Below are positions 7,179-16,620 of a stretch of DNA of 50,920 bases, piece after piece. The position numbers and the translations under genes are program-made. The stretch covers positions 1-50,920 of the forward strand of contig CANQPP010000014.1 of NCBI GenBank assembly GCA_947625765.1. The letters are read 5' to 3'. The notes below the pieces were generated by a model, which was not told where the DNA came from, ran no database searches, and was given only the letters and a program-made list of their open reading frames with translations. The DNA comes from an uncultured Clostridia bacterium (GTDB taxonomy: Bacteria; Bacillota; Clostridia; Christensenellales; UBA1750). The number at the start of each line of letters is the position of its first letter. Position 1 is the first letter of the stretch.

Positions 7179-8435
7179 CTACTCCGTTGCTTCCCTGCGG
7201 CGGAGCTTTGCGCCCAGGCGCCGCAGCTTTTCGTCCAGGGCCTCGTAGCCCCGGTCCACGTGCTCCATGCCTTCCACGACGGTGCGGCCGTCGGCGCAGA
7301 GGCCGGCCAGGATCAGCGCAGCGCCGGCGCGCAGGTCGCCCGCGGCCACGCGCGTGCCGTAGAGCCGCCGAACGCCCCTAACCACCGCCGCCTGTCCGCG
7401 GACGGTGATCTGCGCGCCCATGCGCCGAAGCTCCGCCGCGTGCTGGAACCGGTTCTCAAAAACCGATTCGACCAGTATGGAACTGCCCTGGGCGCGGCAC
7501 AATAAGGCCATCATCGGGGCCTGCAGGTCCGTGGGGAAGCCCGGATATCCCTGTGTGCGCAGGTCCGTCTGGCGCAAGGGGCCGCCCCGCACGCGCAGGC
7601 CGGCAGCGTCCGGCAGCACATACGCGCCGCACTCCTGCGCCTTCTGGATCACCGCGCTTAAGTGTTCCTCCTTCGCGCCGCGCAGCAGCACGTCGCCCCG
7701 GCAGGCGGCGGTCATGAGCAGCAGCGTGCCCGCCTCGATCCTGTCCGGGATGGGCTCGATCTGTGCGCCGTGCAGCCGCGGCCGCCCCTCGACCCGCAAG
7801 CTGCTTTCCCCCGCGCCGTGGACGCTTGCGCCCATCCGCGTCAGCAGCTGCGCAAGGTTCACGATCTCGGGCTCCCGCGCGGCGTTCTCTATGCGCGTTT
7901 CCCCCTTGGCCAGGCAGGCGGCCATCATCAGGTTCTCCGTGGCGCCCACCGAGGGCAGGTCCAGGTAGATGTTCGCCCCCGTCAGCCCGCCCGGCGCGAC
8001 GGCCTTGAGCTCGCCGTCCTCCAGGCGGATGCACGCGCCCATGGCCTTTAAGCCCTTGATGTGCAGGTCGATGGGCCTGGAGCCGATGGGGCAGCCGCCC
8101 GGCAGCGCGAGCCGCGCCTCGCCCAGCCGCGCCAGCAGCGGCCCCAGGGCCAAAACGGAGGCCCGCATGGCCCGAACGAAGGGGTAGCTGTCGCCGGATA
8201 AGTCCAGCGCGACCGCGCGGACGGAGGCGCAGCGGCCCTCCCGCGTGACGGTGGCGCCCAATGTCTCCAGCAGGCAGAGCATGTTGTCCACGTCGCGGAT
8301 GCCCGGCAGCTCACGGATCGTGACCTCCTCCTCGGTGAGCAGGCTGGAGGCCAGCAGCGGCAGCGCCGCGTTCTTGGCACGGGAGAGCTCCGCCTCGCCC
8401 TTCAGGGGCCTGCCGCCTTCGATCTCAAGTAGCAT
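7179..8435 (-). CDS. murA: UDP-N-acetylglucosamine 1-carboxyvinyltransferase (MurA)
   Basis: 418 residues, the normal length. MurA transfers enolpyruvate from PEP to UDP-GlcNAc, the first committed step of peptidoglycan synthesis, in the cytoplasm. The substrate-binding Lys-Asn is at residues 21-22 (KNAALP) and the fosfomycin-target cysteine is exactly Cys115 ([11 protein letters not shown]). [12 protein letters not shown] and the final repeats of the EPT fold are present. Upstream, AAAGGAGGGAG precedes the ATG. The usual GAKNAAL motif reads RAKNAAL. It is a single gene with its own terminator (7110-7140). Clostridia commonly carry two paralogues (MurA and MurZ) and I cannot tell which this is. 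Confidence 0.96.
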   Translation of the reverse strand: MLLEIEGGRPLKGEAELSRAKNAALPLLASSLLTEEEVTIRELPGIRDVDNMLCLLETLGATVTREGRCASVRAVALDLSGDSYPFVRAMRASVLALGPLLARLGEARLALPGGCPIGSRPIDLHIKGLKAMGACIRLEDGELKAVAPGGLTGANIYLDLPSVGATENLMMAACLAKGETRIENAAREPEIVNLAQLLTRMGASVHGAGESSLRVEGRPRLHGAQIEPIPDRIEAGTLLLMTAACRGDVLLRGAKEEHLSAVIQKAQECGAYVLPDAAGLRVRGGPLRQTDLRTQGYPGFPTDLQAPMMALLCRAQGSSILVESVFENRFQHAAELRRMGAQITVRGQAAVVRGVRRLYGTRVAAGDLRAGAALILAGLCADGRTVVEGMEHVDRGYEALDEKLRRLGAKLRRREATE

Positions 8436-8686
8436 TCTTTTTCTCCCTCCTTTCTTTTAAAATAGAGCGTTTTTTCGGCCGCTGGGAAAAACAGGCAGAG
8501 CCTTCACGCGCCCATTCTTCGCGGCCCGTATGACAGCTTGCCCGCGCCGCTCTTTTGAGATGCCGCTTTTGCCGCCTGACTGCCAAGCGAGCTTCTCCCA
8601 AGGCAGGAAGGAGCGCCGGAACGCCGAAGGAATCGAATTTTTTACGCCACCTAAAACAATAAAGCGTTTTTTAACACGCAGGTGTC

Positions 8687-8715
8687 TTTACAGCTGTCGT
8701 GTCATCTGCTATACT
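8687..8715 (+). promoter_or_regulatory. Promoter for the PTS IIC gene
   Basis: TTTACA, a 17-base spacer and TATACT, 55 bases before the ATG at 8770. Close to sigma-A consensus. Confidence 0.75.
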
Positions 8716-8769
8716 TTTCCCAATTTCCGGCCCCTGCCGGGAAAAGGAAACCGAGGTGGCGTTTTTCCC

Positions 8770-9804
8770 ATGAGCGAAACGAAAAAGTTGAACGTTTGGG
8801 GCATAATTAAGAAGTATCTGCACCGCTATTTCATACAGGCCATGAGCTCCATGGCGCTGGGCCTGTTCTCCTCGCTGATCATCGGGCTCATACTGTCCCA
8901 GCTGGCGCTGATCCCCTTCCTGGGCTGGCTCAAACCCCTGGCGGACGTGGTCTCCGCCTCCTCGCCCGTGGTGGGCGCGGCCATCGGCGTGTCCGTGGCC
9001 TGGAGCCTGAGCGGCAAGCCGCTGGCGGTGTTCTCCTCCGCGGTCACCGGGGCCATCGGCTACGCGGCGGGCGGGCCCATGGGATCCTTCGTCGCCGCCG
9101 TGGTCGGCGCGGAGCTGGGCGGCCTTGTGTTCGGAAAGACGCCGGTGGACATCGTGCTGGTGCCCATCGTCACCATCGTGAGCGGCGGCCTGGTGGGCGA
9201 GGTCGTGGGCGGCCCCATCGGCGGGCTGATGACCGCCCTGGGCGACTTCATCAACCGCGCCACGCTCTTGACCCCCGTGCCCATGGGCATCGTGGTCTCG
9301 GCGGTGATGGGCCTGGCGCTCACCGCGCCCATCTCCAGCGCGGCCATCGCCATCTCGCTGGGGCTGGACGGGCTGGCCGCGGGCGCGGCGGCGGTGGGCT
9401 GCTCCTGCCAGATGATCGGCTTTGCGGTCTGCTCCTACCGGGACAACGGCGTGGGCGGGCTCATCTCCCAGGGGCTGGGCACCTCCATGCTGCAGTTCGG
9501 CAACATCTGCCGTCGGCCGCAGATCCTGATCGCCCCCACGCTGGCCTCGGCCATCTTAGGCCCTATCTCCACGGCGGTGTTCGGCATGCTCAACACGCCC
9601 ACGGGCGCGGGCATGGGCACCAGCGGCCTGGTGGGACAGGTGGGCGCATACGCCGCCATGGCGGGGAGCTTCGGCCCCTTCGCCACGCTGGGGCTCATCC
9701 TGCTCATGCACTTCCTGCTGCCCGCGGCCCTGTGCTTGCTGATCGACTGGGGCCTGCGGAAGATCGGCTGGGTGCGGCCGGGCGACATGAAGCTGGAGCT
9801 GTGA
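8770..9804 (+). CDS. PTS transporter subunit IIC (PTS_EIIC_2 family)
   Basis: 344 residues, starting at the ATG at 8770 (MSETKKLNVWG); GAGGTGG lies about ten bases upstream. The protein is a chain of eight to ten glycine-rich hydrophobic segments from residue 20 to 335. The motifs SGKPLAVFSSAVTGAIGYAAGGPMGS, GGPIGGLMTALGDFIN and TPTGAGMGTSGLVGQ fit the stand-alone IIC family PF13303. No IIA or IIB domain is fused and none is encoded nearby, so its phosphoryl chain and substrate are unknown. The gene has its own promoter (8687-8715) and is followed by hairpins. HPr kinase is encoded at 33134, consistent with a PTS-regulated cell. Confidence 0.85.
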   Translation: MSETKKLNVWGIIKKYLHRYFIQAMSSMALGLFSSLIIGLILSQLALIPFLGWLKPLADVVSASSPVVGAAIGVSVAWSLSGKPLAVFSSAVTGAIGYAAGGPMGSFVAAVVGAELGGLVFGKTPVDIVLVPIVTIVSGGLVGEVVGGPIGGLMTALGDFINRATLLTPVPMGIVVSAVMGLALTAPISSAAIAISLGLDGLAAGAAAVGCSCQMIGFAVCSYRDNGVGGLISQGLGTSMLQFGNICRRPQILIAPTLASAILGPISTAVFGMLNTPTGAGMGTSGLVGQVGAYAAMAGSFGPFATLGLILLMHFLLPAALCLLIDWGLRKIGWVRPGDMKLEL

Positions 9805-9856
9805 GGAAAGCGACCTGCCGCGGAACGAGTGACATTTTCGATATATAAGCAAATAA

Positions 9857-9890
9857 AAGAAGGCTTCGCTTGAAGAAAGCGGAGCCTTTT
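9857..9890 (+). terminator. Terminator after the PTS IIC gene (hairpin copy 1)
   Basis: AGGCTTCGCTT pairs with AAGCGGAGCCT (one G-U pair) and is followed by four T. It is the first of three related hairpins. Confidence 0.75.
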
Positions 9891-9994
9891 CTGCGGGGGA
9901 AGGACATTATTTGGAATCATGTTCCGTTGAGAAAAAATATGGGAAGGGTTTCTTCGGGAAGAAGCGCCGCTGTGTGCTTTTCGATGGAAAAGGA

Positions 9995-10039
9995 GGCTTC
10001 GCTTGAAAAAAATGGGTTTTTCTGATGGAAGCCCTTTTT
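9995..10039 (+). repeat. Degenerate hairpin copy 2 with the GGCTTCGCTTGAA core
   Basis: It shares GGCTTCGCTTGAA with copy 1. GGCTTC pairs with GAAGCC 27 bases on and is followed by five T. No gene lies between the copies. Confidence 0.5.
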
Positions 10040-10164
10040 CTGGGAGTTTGTTTCATCGAAAAAGAGTGCAGGAGGATTCTCTATGAAAGAACCTCCTTCT
10101 TTTCAATGGAATCCCGCTCGGCTGGGTGTTCCATCAAAGAAAATCCCTGAAGGGAAATTGCGAC

Positions 10165-10203
10165 GAAAAAAGGCTTCGCTTATGGGAAAGCGAAGCCTTT
10201 TTA
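10165..10203. terminator. Bidirectional terminator (hairpin copy 3)
   Basis: AGGCTTCGCTT and its perfect complement (10188-10198) are flanked by A and T runs, so it can stop transcripts from both sides. It closes the hisC-lipoprotein operon. Confidence 0.8.
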
Positions 10204-10250
10204 TGCGGGGAAGCCTTGCGGCTGTTTCTGTGTTCAAAGGGGAAAGAAAG

Positions 10251-11831
10251 TCACTCCGGCACCACGTTCCCCAGGTACCACTCGGCCAGCGCCTGGATGG
10301 CCTCCCTGCCGTAGGGGTTGGGCAGGCCCGCCTTCACCGCCTCGGTGACCGGGTAGCCGTAGTTGTAGACGCTCATCATCGTATCCAGCAGCGAGCGGGC
10401 CTGGGCCTCGTCCTCCACCAGGAGCAGCTGCAGCCCCGCCAGGCCGCCCAGCAGCGCCTGCGCGCTGTCGGAGGTGCCCAGCAGCACCTCATCCAGGGCG
10501 TATACGTCCATGGGCGTTAAGGGCAGGCCGTAGGCGGCGGAATATTCGTCCGTCAAGTCCTGCATATAGGCGGCGGTGATCTGCTCCGGGTCGCCCTCGT
10601 AGAGGCGCAGCATCAGGTCGTACACCATGGCGGAGCGGCACACGTCCTGCAAGAGCAGCCGCTGCATCTCCTGCAGGGCCGCCGTCTCGCCCGCGCCGTA
10701 GAGGGCGGCGAAGGCGGGCAGGGCCAGGCTGCGCCAGGAGGCGGCCTGCGTCTCGTGGGAGAGCTGCGCCTGGCTCAGCGCCCACTGGGAGGAGGGCACG
10801 GTCAGGTCGGAGCTCATGGAGCCCAGCAGATAGGCCACGGTCAGCGCGTCGTCGAAGCCGCCGTCCAGCCGCGCGCGGCCGATGGAGGCGCCGTACTGGT
10901 ATAAGGGGAAGGAGAAGGCGCCCTTGCCGCTGCTCTCGGTCTGCGCCTGCACAGAAAGCAGGTCATGATCAAGGCAATACCGAAGGTCCTCGGTGAAGGC
11001 GGGCAGGGCCTGGATGAGCTCGGGCAGGGCGTTTGTCCATTCCTCGGGGGAGAGGGCGGGCAGGGAGTCGTTCACCGGCAGGGTGCTTAGCACCGGCGCG
11101 AGCTCGTCCCGCACCAGCTGGGCCAGCGTGCGCACGTCGTCCGTGGTGTAGGGGACGTTGTCGCGCCGCTGGAAGTAGTAGGCCAGGTAGTTGTCATAGC
11201 CCATCTGGGAGGCGATGTCCTGCCTTACGGCGACCGCCTCCTGCAGGAGGGAGGCGAGCTCCTCTTCCGAATCGCCGTTTTCCAGCGCCTCGGTCATGCG
11301 GGCGCGGGTGTTGTAGACCGCCTGTGTGGCCTCCTGGCCGTCGCTGGTGGAGGTGGGGTAGGCGTTCAAAATTTTATCGGGCGTCACGGCCCCGGCGGCG
11401 TACTCCGCCAGCAGCTGGCCGCCCCAGCCCGCGGCGCTGATCACCTGCGTGGCCTGCGGGTCGAAGGTGTTGAGGTAATCCGTGAGCAGCGTCAGGGACT
11501 CCTCCTGGTACAGGGAGATGTTCGCGCCGTCCGCGGCCAGGAAGCTCATGTAGGAGTAGGGGCCCATCACGTAGATGAAGGCCGCCCGGTGGAAGCGCTC
11601 ATAGGCCTCCCGCTGGGCCTCCAGGGAGTCGGCGCGCTCGATGTCCATCAGGATGGAGTTGAACTCCGTGGAGACGGCCGAGCGCGGCGGGAAGTCCACA
11701 GGCAGCTTGGAGCCGTCCAGATCGTCCGGCCGGGCGCCGTTGGGCTCCCCTTCCAGCGAGGTGGCGCAGCCGCTCAAAGTCAGCGGCACAAGGCACAAAA
11801 CCAGAAGGAACGCAAGGCATCTTTTCAACAT
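10251..11831 (-). CDS. Lipoprotein resembling an inactive M3-family (oligoendopeptidase F-like) peptidase
   Basis: 526 residues from the ATG at 11831, with AAAGGAG seven bases upstream. A signal peptide ends in a lipobox (LTLSGC, Cys about 21), so it is a membrane-anchored extracytoplasmic protein. The helical body resembles M3 peptidases: GYDNYLAYYFQRRDNVPYTTDDVRTLAQ matches the helical region before the active site, and the AASWRSLALPAF and YDLMLRLYEGDP stretches resemble the region after it. The zinc motif HExxH is missing; its expected place reads FDDALTVAYLLG. I infer a catalytically dead member, perhaps a peptide-binding or scaffold protein. The gene starts one base after the hisC stop, so it is coupled to hisC, which is an odd partner. 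Confidence 0.7.
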   Translation of the reverse strand: MLKRCLAFLLVLCLVPLTLSGCATSLEGEPNGARPDDLDGSKLPVDFPPRSAVSTEFNSILMDIERADSLEAQREAYERFHRAAFIYVMGPYSYMSFLAADGANISLYQEESLTLLTDYLNTFDPQATQVISAAGWGGQLLAEYAAGAVTPDKILNAYPTSTSDGQEATQAVYNTRARMTEALENGDSEEELASLLQEAVAVRQDIASQMGYDNYLAYYFQRRDNVPYTTDDVRTLAQLVRDELAPVLSTLPVNDSLPALSPEEWTNALPELIQALPAFTEDLRYCLDHDLLSVQAQTESSGKGAFSFPLYQYGASIGRARLDGGFDDALTVAYLLGSMSSDLTVPSSQWALSQAQLSHETQAASWRSLALPAFAALYGAGETAALQEMQRLLLQDVCRSAMVYDLMLRLYEGDPEQITAAYMQDLTDEYSAAYGLPLTPMDVYALDEVLLGTSDSAQALLGGLAGLQLLLVEDEAQARSLLDTMMSVYNYGYPVTEAVKAGLPNPYGREAIQALAEWYLGNVVPE

Positions 11832-11832
11832 T

Positions 11833-12912
11833 TCAGCACTCCTTTCCCTGGCCGCGCAGGGCGGGCAGGATCTCATGCAGTGCGGCGAGCAGGGCCTCCA
11901 TCTGGGCGCGGCTGCCGATGGTGATGCGCAGATAGTCCTCGATGCCGGGCTGGTCGAAGCGCCGAACGAAGATGCGGCGGGCCTTTAGGGCCTCGAAGAC
12001 GGCCTTGCCGGGAACGCCGGGGCAGCGCATAAAGACGAAGTTGGCGCAGGAGGGGTTGGGCTCAAAGCCCAGGGCGACCATGCGCTGATGGAAAAACTCG
12101 CGGGTACGCACGATCTCGTCGCGGCAGGCGGCAAAGTAGCCCTCATCCTCAAGGGAAGCGACCGCCGCCGCGCAGGCGAGACGGTCCAGCGGGTAGGAGT
12201 TGAAGCTGTTCTTGGCCCGGCGCAGCCCGTCGATCAGGGCGGGACTGCCCAGGGCGTAGCCCACGCGCAGCCCGGCCAGGGAGTGGTCCTTGGAGAGCGT
12301 GCGGGTGATGAGCACGTTGTCAAATTCATCCAGCAGGGGACGGGCGCTCTCCCCGCCAAAGGCGATGTAGGCCTCGTCCACGATGAGCAGGTCGCCCTTC
12401 TTTTGCTGCCGTTCGGCCATCTGCCGCAGGACGGACAGGGGCAGCGCGCGGCCCGTGGGCGCGTTGGGGTTGGCCAGGATCACAGGGCCGTCGCCGTCCA
12501 GCAGGGCGTCCACGTCGATGTCCAGGCCCTTCATCGCAACGCGCGTGCAGGGCAGCGTGAACAGGGAGGCAAACACCGGGTAAAAGGAGTAGGTGAGGGT
12601 CGGCATGCGGATGGGCCTGTCCTCGTCCACGAAGGCGGGGAAGCAGAGCGCCAGCACCTCGTCCGAACCGTTGCCCGCAAAAACCTGGCTTTCCTGAAGG
12701 CCTTCCCGCCGGGCGATCACGGAAAGCAGGTCCTCCGACTCGATCTGGGGGTAGAGGTTCAGCCGGTCCACCTGTGTGTTCAGCGCCGCCCGAACGGCGG
12801 GCGAGGGCGGAAAGGGGTTCTCGTTGGTGTTGAGCTTGACGCATTCGCCCTCCGGCTGGTCGCCCGCCTTGTAGGGCTGGACCCCTTGGATCCTGCGGCT
12901 TAAATAAGCCAT
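11833..12912 (-). CDS. hisC: Histidinol-phosphate aminotransferase
   Basis: 359 residues, the full length of a fold-type I PLP aminotransferase. It converts imidazole-acetol phosphate and glutamate to histidinol phosphate, and some members also accept aromatic amino acids. LNTNENPFPPSP at residues 27-38, NPNAPTG at 148-154, DEAYIAF near 179, the PLP lysine Lys208 (TLSKDHSLAGLRVGY) and the final Arg of RITIGS are all visible. GGGGAGG precedes the ATG. No other his gene is in the window; the only co-transcribed gene is the M3-like lipoprotein. A stand-alone hisC could serve in tyrosine/phenylalanine metabolism or another transamination. Confidence 0.9.
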   Translation of the reverse strand: MAYLSRRIQGVQPYKAGDQPEGECVKLNTNENPFPPSPAVRAALNTQVDRLNLYPQIESEDLLSVIARREGLQESQVFAGNGSDEVLALCFPAFVDEDRPIRMPTLTYSFYPVFASLFTLPCTRVAMKGLDIDVDALLDGDGPVILANPNAPTGRALPLSVLRQMAERQQKKGDLLIVDEAYIAFGGESARPLLDEFDNVLITRTLSKDHSLAGLRVGYALGSPALIDGLRRAKNSFNSYPLDRLACAAAVASLEDEGYFAACRDEIVRTREFFHQRMVALGFEPNPSCANFVFMRCPGVPGKAVFEALKARRIFVRRFDQPGIEDYLRITIGSRAQMEALLAALHEILPALRGQGKEC

Positions 12913-13076
12913 GGAAAAAACGCCTCCCCAAACGCCCGAGCGGGCTTTGTCTTTTGGTTTCTATACCTATCATACCACAGGGAAGGGAAGCAAAAAAGAG
13001 ATTTTTGATGAACAAGAAAAATCGTGGCCCGTTTTGGACGATCAAAACCCTGCGCCGCGCTTTTATTGGCGACCCC

Positions 13077-13112
13077 AAAAAAACAGGAGAGGCGTTTCCT
13101 CTCCTGTTTTTG
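13077..13112. terminator. Bidirectional terminator after the transglutaminase-domain gene
   Basis: ACAGGAGAGG (13083-13092) and its exact complement (13098-13107) have a five-base loop, with A and T runs on either side. Confidence 0.85.
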
Positions 13113-13137
13113 GTGAGTTGAGTGGGATCAAGCGGTC

Positions 13138-16100
13138 TTATCTGCGCGAGCGGACGACCAGGAACAGCAGGCCGCTGAGCAGACCCACGCCTGCGGTGAA
13201 GGCCAGGCCGATCCAGAAGTAGAGCATCCCGCGCTTCTGCGGCGCGCTTGCGGCGATGTCCGCCGCTGCGGGCGCGGTGTCCGCGGAGAGCTCCAGGTCG
13301 GAGATCAGGCTGTCGGGCTGGGCGTTGACTGCCTCGTCCGTTTCGTTCACGGCGGGCAGCACGATGGGCTGGGGCGCCAGGGGCGCGGGGGCCGTGGGCT
13401 GCGGGCTGGCCGTGGGCTCGGGCTGGAGTGTCTCGCCGCCCGAATTGCCCGCGGGCTGCTGCGCGCTGCCGCCGGAGCGGCGGGCGCTGTCCGCCTTGGG
13501 GGCGGGTTCGGGCGCGTAGGTCCACTCGGGCGTGGGGGTGGCGGAGACGCCGCCCAAACCATTGCTAGAACCGCCCAAACCGTTGTTGGAGCCATTGGAG
13601 CCGGGCAGCACGCCGCTGGTGTGCTCCTCGGGGACCGCGGGCAGGGGATCCTGGGCGGGAGCCTGGGTGCCCTCGGGCTGCTGGGTGGCCTTGTTCCCGG
13701 CCTGGGCCTCCGCCTCGGTCTCGGGCTGCTCGTTGCGGGCCTTGTCGCGCTCGATGGCCTGCTTGGAGATGAACTGCGCGTCCACGATGGTGGCCACGTT
13801 GGAGGCCATCTGGCCGTAACTTAGCTTCAGGGAGTAGCTGTTCTTTTCGTAGACGCCTTCCAGGGGCTTGCCGTCCACGGTGATGCTCTCGATGGCGTAG
13901 CCTTCGTCCGCCTTGATCTCGACGGAGGTGCTGCCGCCCGTGGAGAGCGCGTACATGTCGGACTTCTGGTCGCCCTGGATCCGGCCGCCCTCGGAAGCGG
14001 AAAGGATCACGGTCTTGCCCAAGGCCGTGCCGGGAGGCGTCGTGTCCTCGGCGGCGACGATGGCGAAGGGGGAGAAGGAGGTACAGGTGATGATGAGCCC
14101 GTAGGGGGTGATCACGCAGGGGATCTCCTCCACGCCGGTGATGTTGCCCAGCTTATCGCGGGTGAAGTGATAGGCCTTGAACGTAACGCCCGCGTGTTCG
14201 GGACCGTAGCCCTCGGGGAAGCCTAAGGACACGCGCACGCCGTCGCCGGTCTGGATGACCATCTGCTTGCACAGCGTCAGGGAGATGTTGTAGGTGTCGC
14301 TGGTGAGCAGCTCGCCGGAGAGCTTATCCTCCACCATGCTGTTCATCTTGCTCTCCTGGGCGCTGGTGGTCTTGCTGGCCACGAGCACCAGGCGGTCCTT
14401 GAGCTCGTCGGCCACGTCGCTGCCGTCGCTGGTCTTCCAGCCGTTGGTGGAAAGATCGCCACTCTCCAGCAGGGCGGGCTTGCCGAACACGTTCCAGTCA
14501 AAGCCCTGGGCCTTGTAGGCGTAGGCCGCGCAGGGGTAGGAGCAGAGGTACACGGCGGGGTTGGGCTTCTTGTTGCTGAGCTTGCCCACCACGTTGGTGA
14601 AGTTGAAGGTGTAGAACACGGTGTCGTCGGCGTACATCTCGCTGGGTGTGAACTTGAAGGTGATGACGCCGGCCTCGCCGTCCAGGCGCAGGTCCTCTAA
14701 GCGGCTGTACTTTTCGCCGGTGGTGGAGCCTATGCGGGAGGAGCACTCGATCTCAACGCCGATGGGCTGTTCGGGGTCCTCGAGCTTGAGCTTCTGGTCG
14801 TACTCGATCTTCACGTCATAGGTCTTGCCGATGTACATGCGGCCGTCCTGGCCGGGCGTGGCCTTCTTGATGAAGGGCGGTACCTCAAAGAAGGACTCCT
14901 CGCCCGTGGGGTTATACAGCATGCCGGTGGAGGCCAGCAGCAGGTTGGGGTCGCCGTGGTAGTAGCGGTTCTCCAGGCTGCCTTCCTTCCCGTCCATGCT
15001 GAGCAGCGGGCCGTCCGGGGGACGGTCGGTGATGCCGAACTCCACGTAAGGGGTGTTGTGCAGCACCAGGTCCAGCTCCGTCGGGCTGTCCTTGAAGGCG
15101 CCCTCGGGCATGTCGTACTCGTTCATGTGCACGTAGGACCACTCGTTGACGAACCACTCGCCGTCCCTGTCCAGGGAGGTGAAGCGGATGATCAGGTAGT
15201 AGCCCTGCTCCACGGCGGCCTTGCAGCCCATGCCCTTGTAGCTGACCTTGTACTCGCCCACCTGGGTGGTGCCGTCGATGCCGTTGGGATCGTAGTACAC
15301 GTCCAGGCCGTTGGTGTAGTGCAGCGTCTCCACGCCCAGGCCGTTCTCGGCCAGCTCGGGATAGCTGAACTCATAGTTGGCTGCGGACATGATGCCGCAG
15401 GGGGTGTGCCGGGCGTTCATCTTGGTGGCGCCCACCAGCAGGTACTCCTGGTTCTCGTGGCCGTCGATGCCGCCGCTCTTGCGGTCGTCCGCGTCGTAAG
15501 GGTCGTCCATGGTGGCGTCCACGCCGTACCAATTGCCGTCGATCTGCACGTAGGCCCACATGTGCAGTTCCACGACCTCCTCGGTGTGGCGGTAGGTGCC
15601 GTCAACCAGGACGCAGGGGATGCCCAGGCGGTCCAGTACGGACTTGAGCGCGCGGGAGTAGGCCTCGCAGACGCCCTCGCCGGTGACCAGAGAGCCGTAC
15701 GCGGTGCGGATGAAGTTCACATTCTCGGGCTTGCAGGCGTCCTCCAGACGGTAGGTGGTGTGCTTGGTGATGTAGTCGTGCACGTACTTGACGCGGGCGG
15801 CGTCCAGGCTGCCGCTCAGGGGCTCGGACACGGCCTGCGCGCCCTTGACCACCTCATTCAGGGCGCTCTCGTAGGCGCTCACGGCGCTCTCAACGGCGGT
15901 CTCGCTGTCAAGACCGGGCGTATAGTAGGTGGGCTTGTGGCCCGGGCCCATGTAGGCGTGGTGGGTGCCGTTCTTATCCACGGTGAAGCGGATGGAGAGG
16001 TTAGAGAAGTTCACATAGAAGATGTCCGGATAATCGACGTAGAAGGCGTCGCGGGCGGCGCTGAAATCGGCCACCAGCTCCTTGTTGTTGGCCTTGTAGT

Positions 16101-16365
16101 AGGCCAGCCGGTCGCTGGTCAGCCCGACCTTGGACAGGTCGAAATCGCCGGTGCCGGACTTGAAAATGCCCTTTTCGTACATCTGCACCATCGCGTCGTA
16201 AAAGGGCTTCGCCTCGTCCGTGAGCTGATCGTAATAATAGATGTACCGATCCTCCGCGGCGTGGGCGGTGGTCATCAGGGGCCCCAGGTTCAGGGCGGCA
16301 AGGCTGGCGGCGAGGGCCAGCACGGCGGCCAGGAACAGGGACGTGATCTTCCTACAGGTTTTCAT
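13138..16365 (-). CDS. Large secreted transglutaminase-domain protein with C-terminal membrane anchor
   Basis: 1075 residues from the ATG at 16365 (AGGGAG four bases upstream). A signal peptide ends at about AHA-A (residue 36). A transglutaminase-like core carries a full catalytic triad: Cys233 (GEGVCEAYSRAL), His268 (ELHMWAYVQIDGNWY) and Asp283. It is followed by about 500 residues of beta-rich sequence without a family I can name, then a Pro/Ala/Gln-rich linker (about 870-1020) and a final membrane helix with a basic tail (VVRSRR). There is no LPxTG motif. Proteins of this plan are exported and act on other surface proteins or as peptidases; the target is unknown. The gene is monocistronic, ending at the bidirectional terminator. 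Confidence 0.85.
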   Translation of the reverse strand: MKTCRKITSLFLAAVLALAASLAALNLGPLMTTAHAAEDRYIYYYDQLTDEAKPFYDAMVQMYEKGIFKSGTGDFDLSKVGLTSDRLAYYKANNKELVADFSAARDAFYVDYPDIFYVNFSNLSIRFTVDKNGTHHAYMGPGHKPTYYTPGLDSETAVESAVSAYESALNEVVKGAQAVSEPLSGSLDAARVKYVHDYITKHTTYRLEDACKPENVNFIRTAYGSLVTGEGVCEAYSRALKSVLDRLGIPCVLVDGTYRHTEEVVELHMWAYVQIDGNWYGVDATMDDPYDADDRKSGGIDGHENQEYLLVGATKMNARHTPCGIMSAANYEFSYPELAENGLGVETLHYTNGLDVYYDPNGIDGTTQVGEYKVSYKGMGCKAAVEQGYYLIIRFTSLDRDGEWFVNEWSYVHMNEYDMPEGAFKDSPTELDLVLHNTPYVEFGITDRPPDGPLLSMDGKEGSLENRYYHGDPNLLLASTGMLYNPTGEESFFEVPPFIKKATPGQDGRMYIGKTYDVKIEYDQKLKLEDPEQPIGVEIECSSRIGSTTGEKYSRLEDLRLDGEAGVITFKFTPSEMYADDTVFYTFNFTNVVGKLSNKKPNPAVYLCSYPCAAYAYKAQGFDWNVFGKPALLESGDLSTNGWKTSDGSDVADELKDRLVLVASKTTSAQESKMNSMVEDKLSGELLTSDTYNISLTLCKQMVIQTGDGVRVSLGFPEGYGPEHAGVTFKAYHFTRDKLGNITGVEEIPCVITPYGLIITCTSFSPFAIVAAEDTTPPGTALGKTVILSASEGGRIQGDQKSDMYALSTGGSTSVEIKADEGYAIESITVDGKPLEGVYEKNSYSLKLSYGQMASNVATIVDAQFISKQAIERDKARNEQPETEAEAQAGNKATQQPEGTQAPAQDPLPAVPEEHTSGVLPGSNGSNNGLGGSSNGLGGVSATPTPEWTYAPEPAPKADSARRSGGSAQQPAGNSGGETLQPEPTASPQPTAPAPLAPQPIVLPAVNETDEAVNAQPDSLISDLELSADTAPAAADIAASAPQKRGMLYFWIGLAFTAGVGLLSGLLFLVVRSRR

Positions 16366-16620
16366 GTAGCTCCCTGCCTTTCCATGTATTGTCTGCCTTG
16401 GCAGCATAAGTCAAAAACCTATGTGATAAGGGTACAAAAAACAGGAAAGGACGTCAAGAAGTCGGGGAGGCAAGACGGGGAGCTTAGTTGTAAAGGTGTT
16501 GAAACAGTTTTTGGCCCCGCGCAACAGCTTGGAAATAGGAGGGGCCGTTTTTGCCTGTTTTCCGCCAAATACATTTTGAAACAAGCGGGGAGGCGGCCTT
16601 TCCCGGGAAACGGGGAGGCT
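16366..16620. other. Intergenic stretch without recognised features
   Basis: 255 bases between the transglutaminase-domain and SpoIID-like genes. I find no convincing promoter, terminator or gene. Confidence 0.4.
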
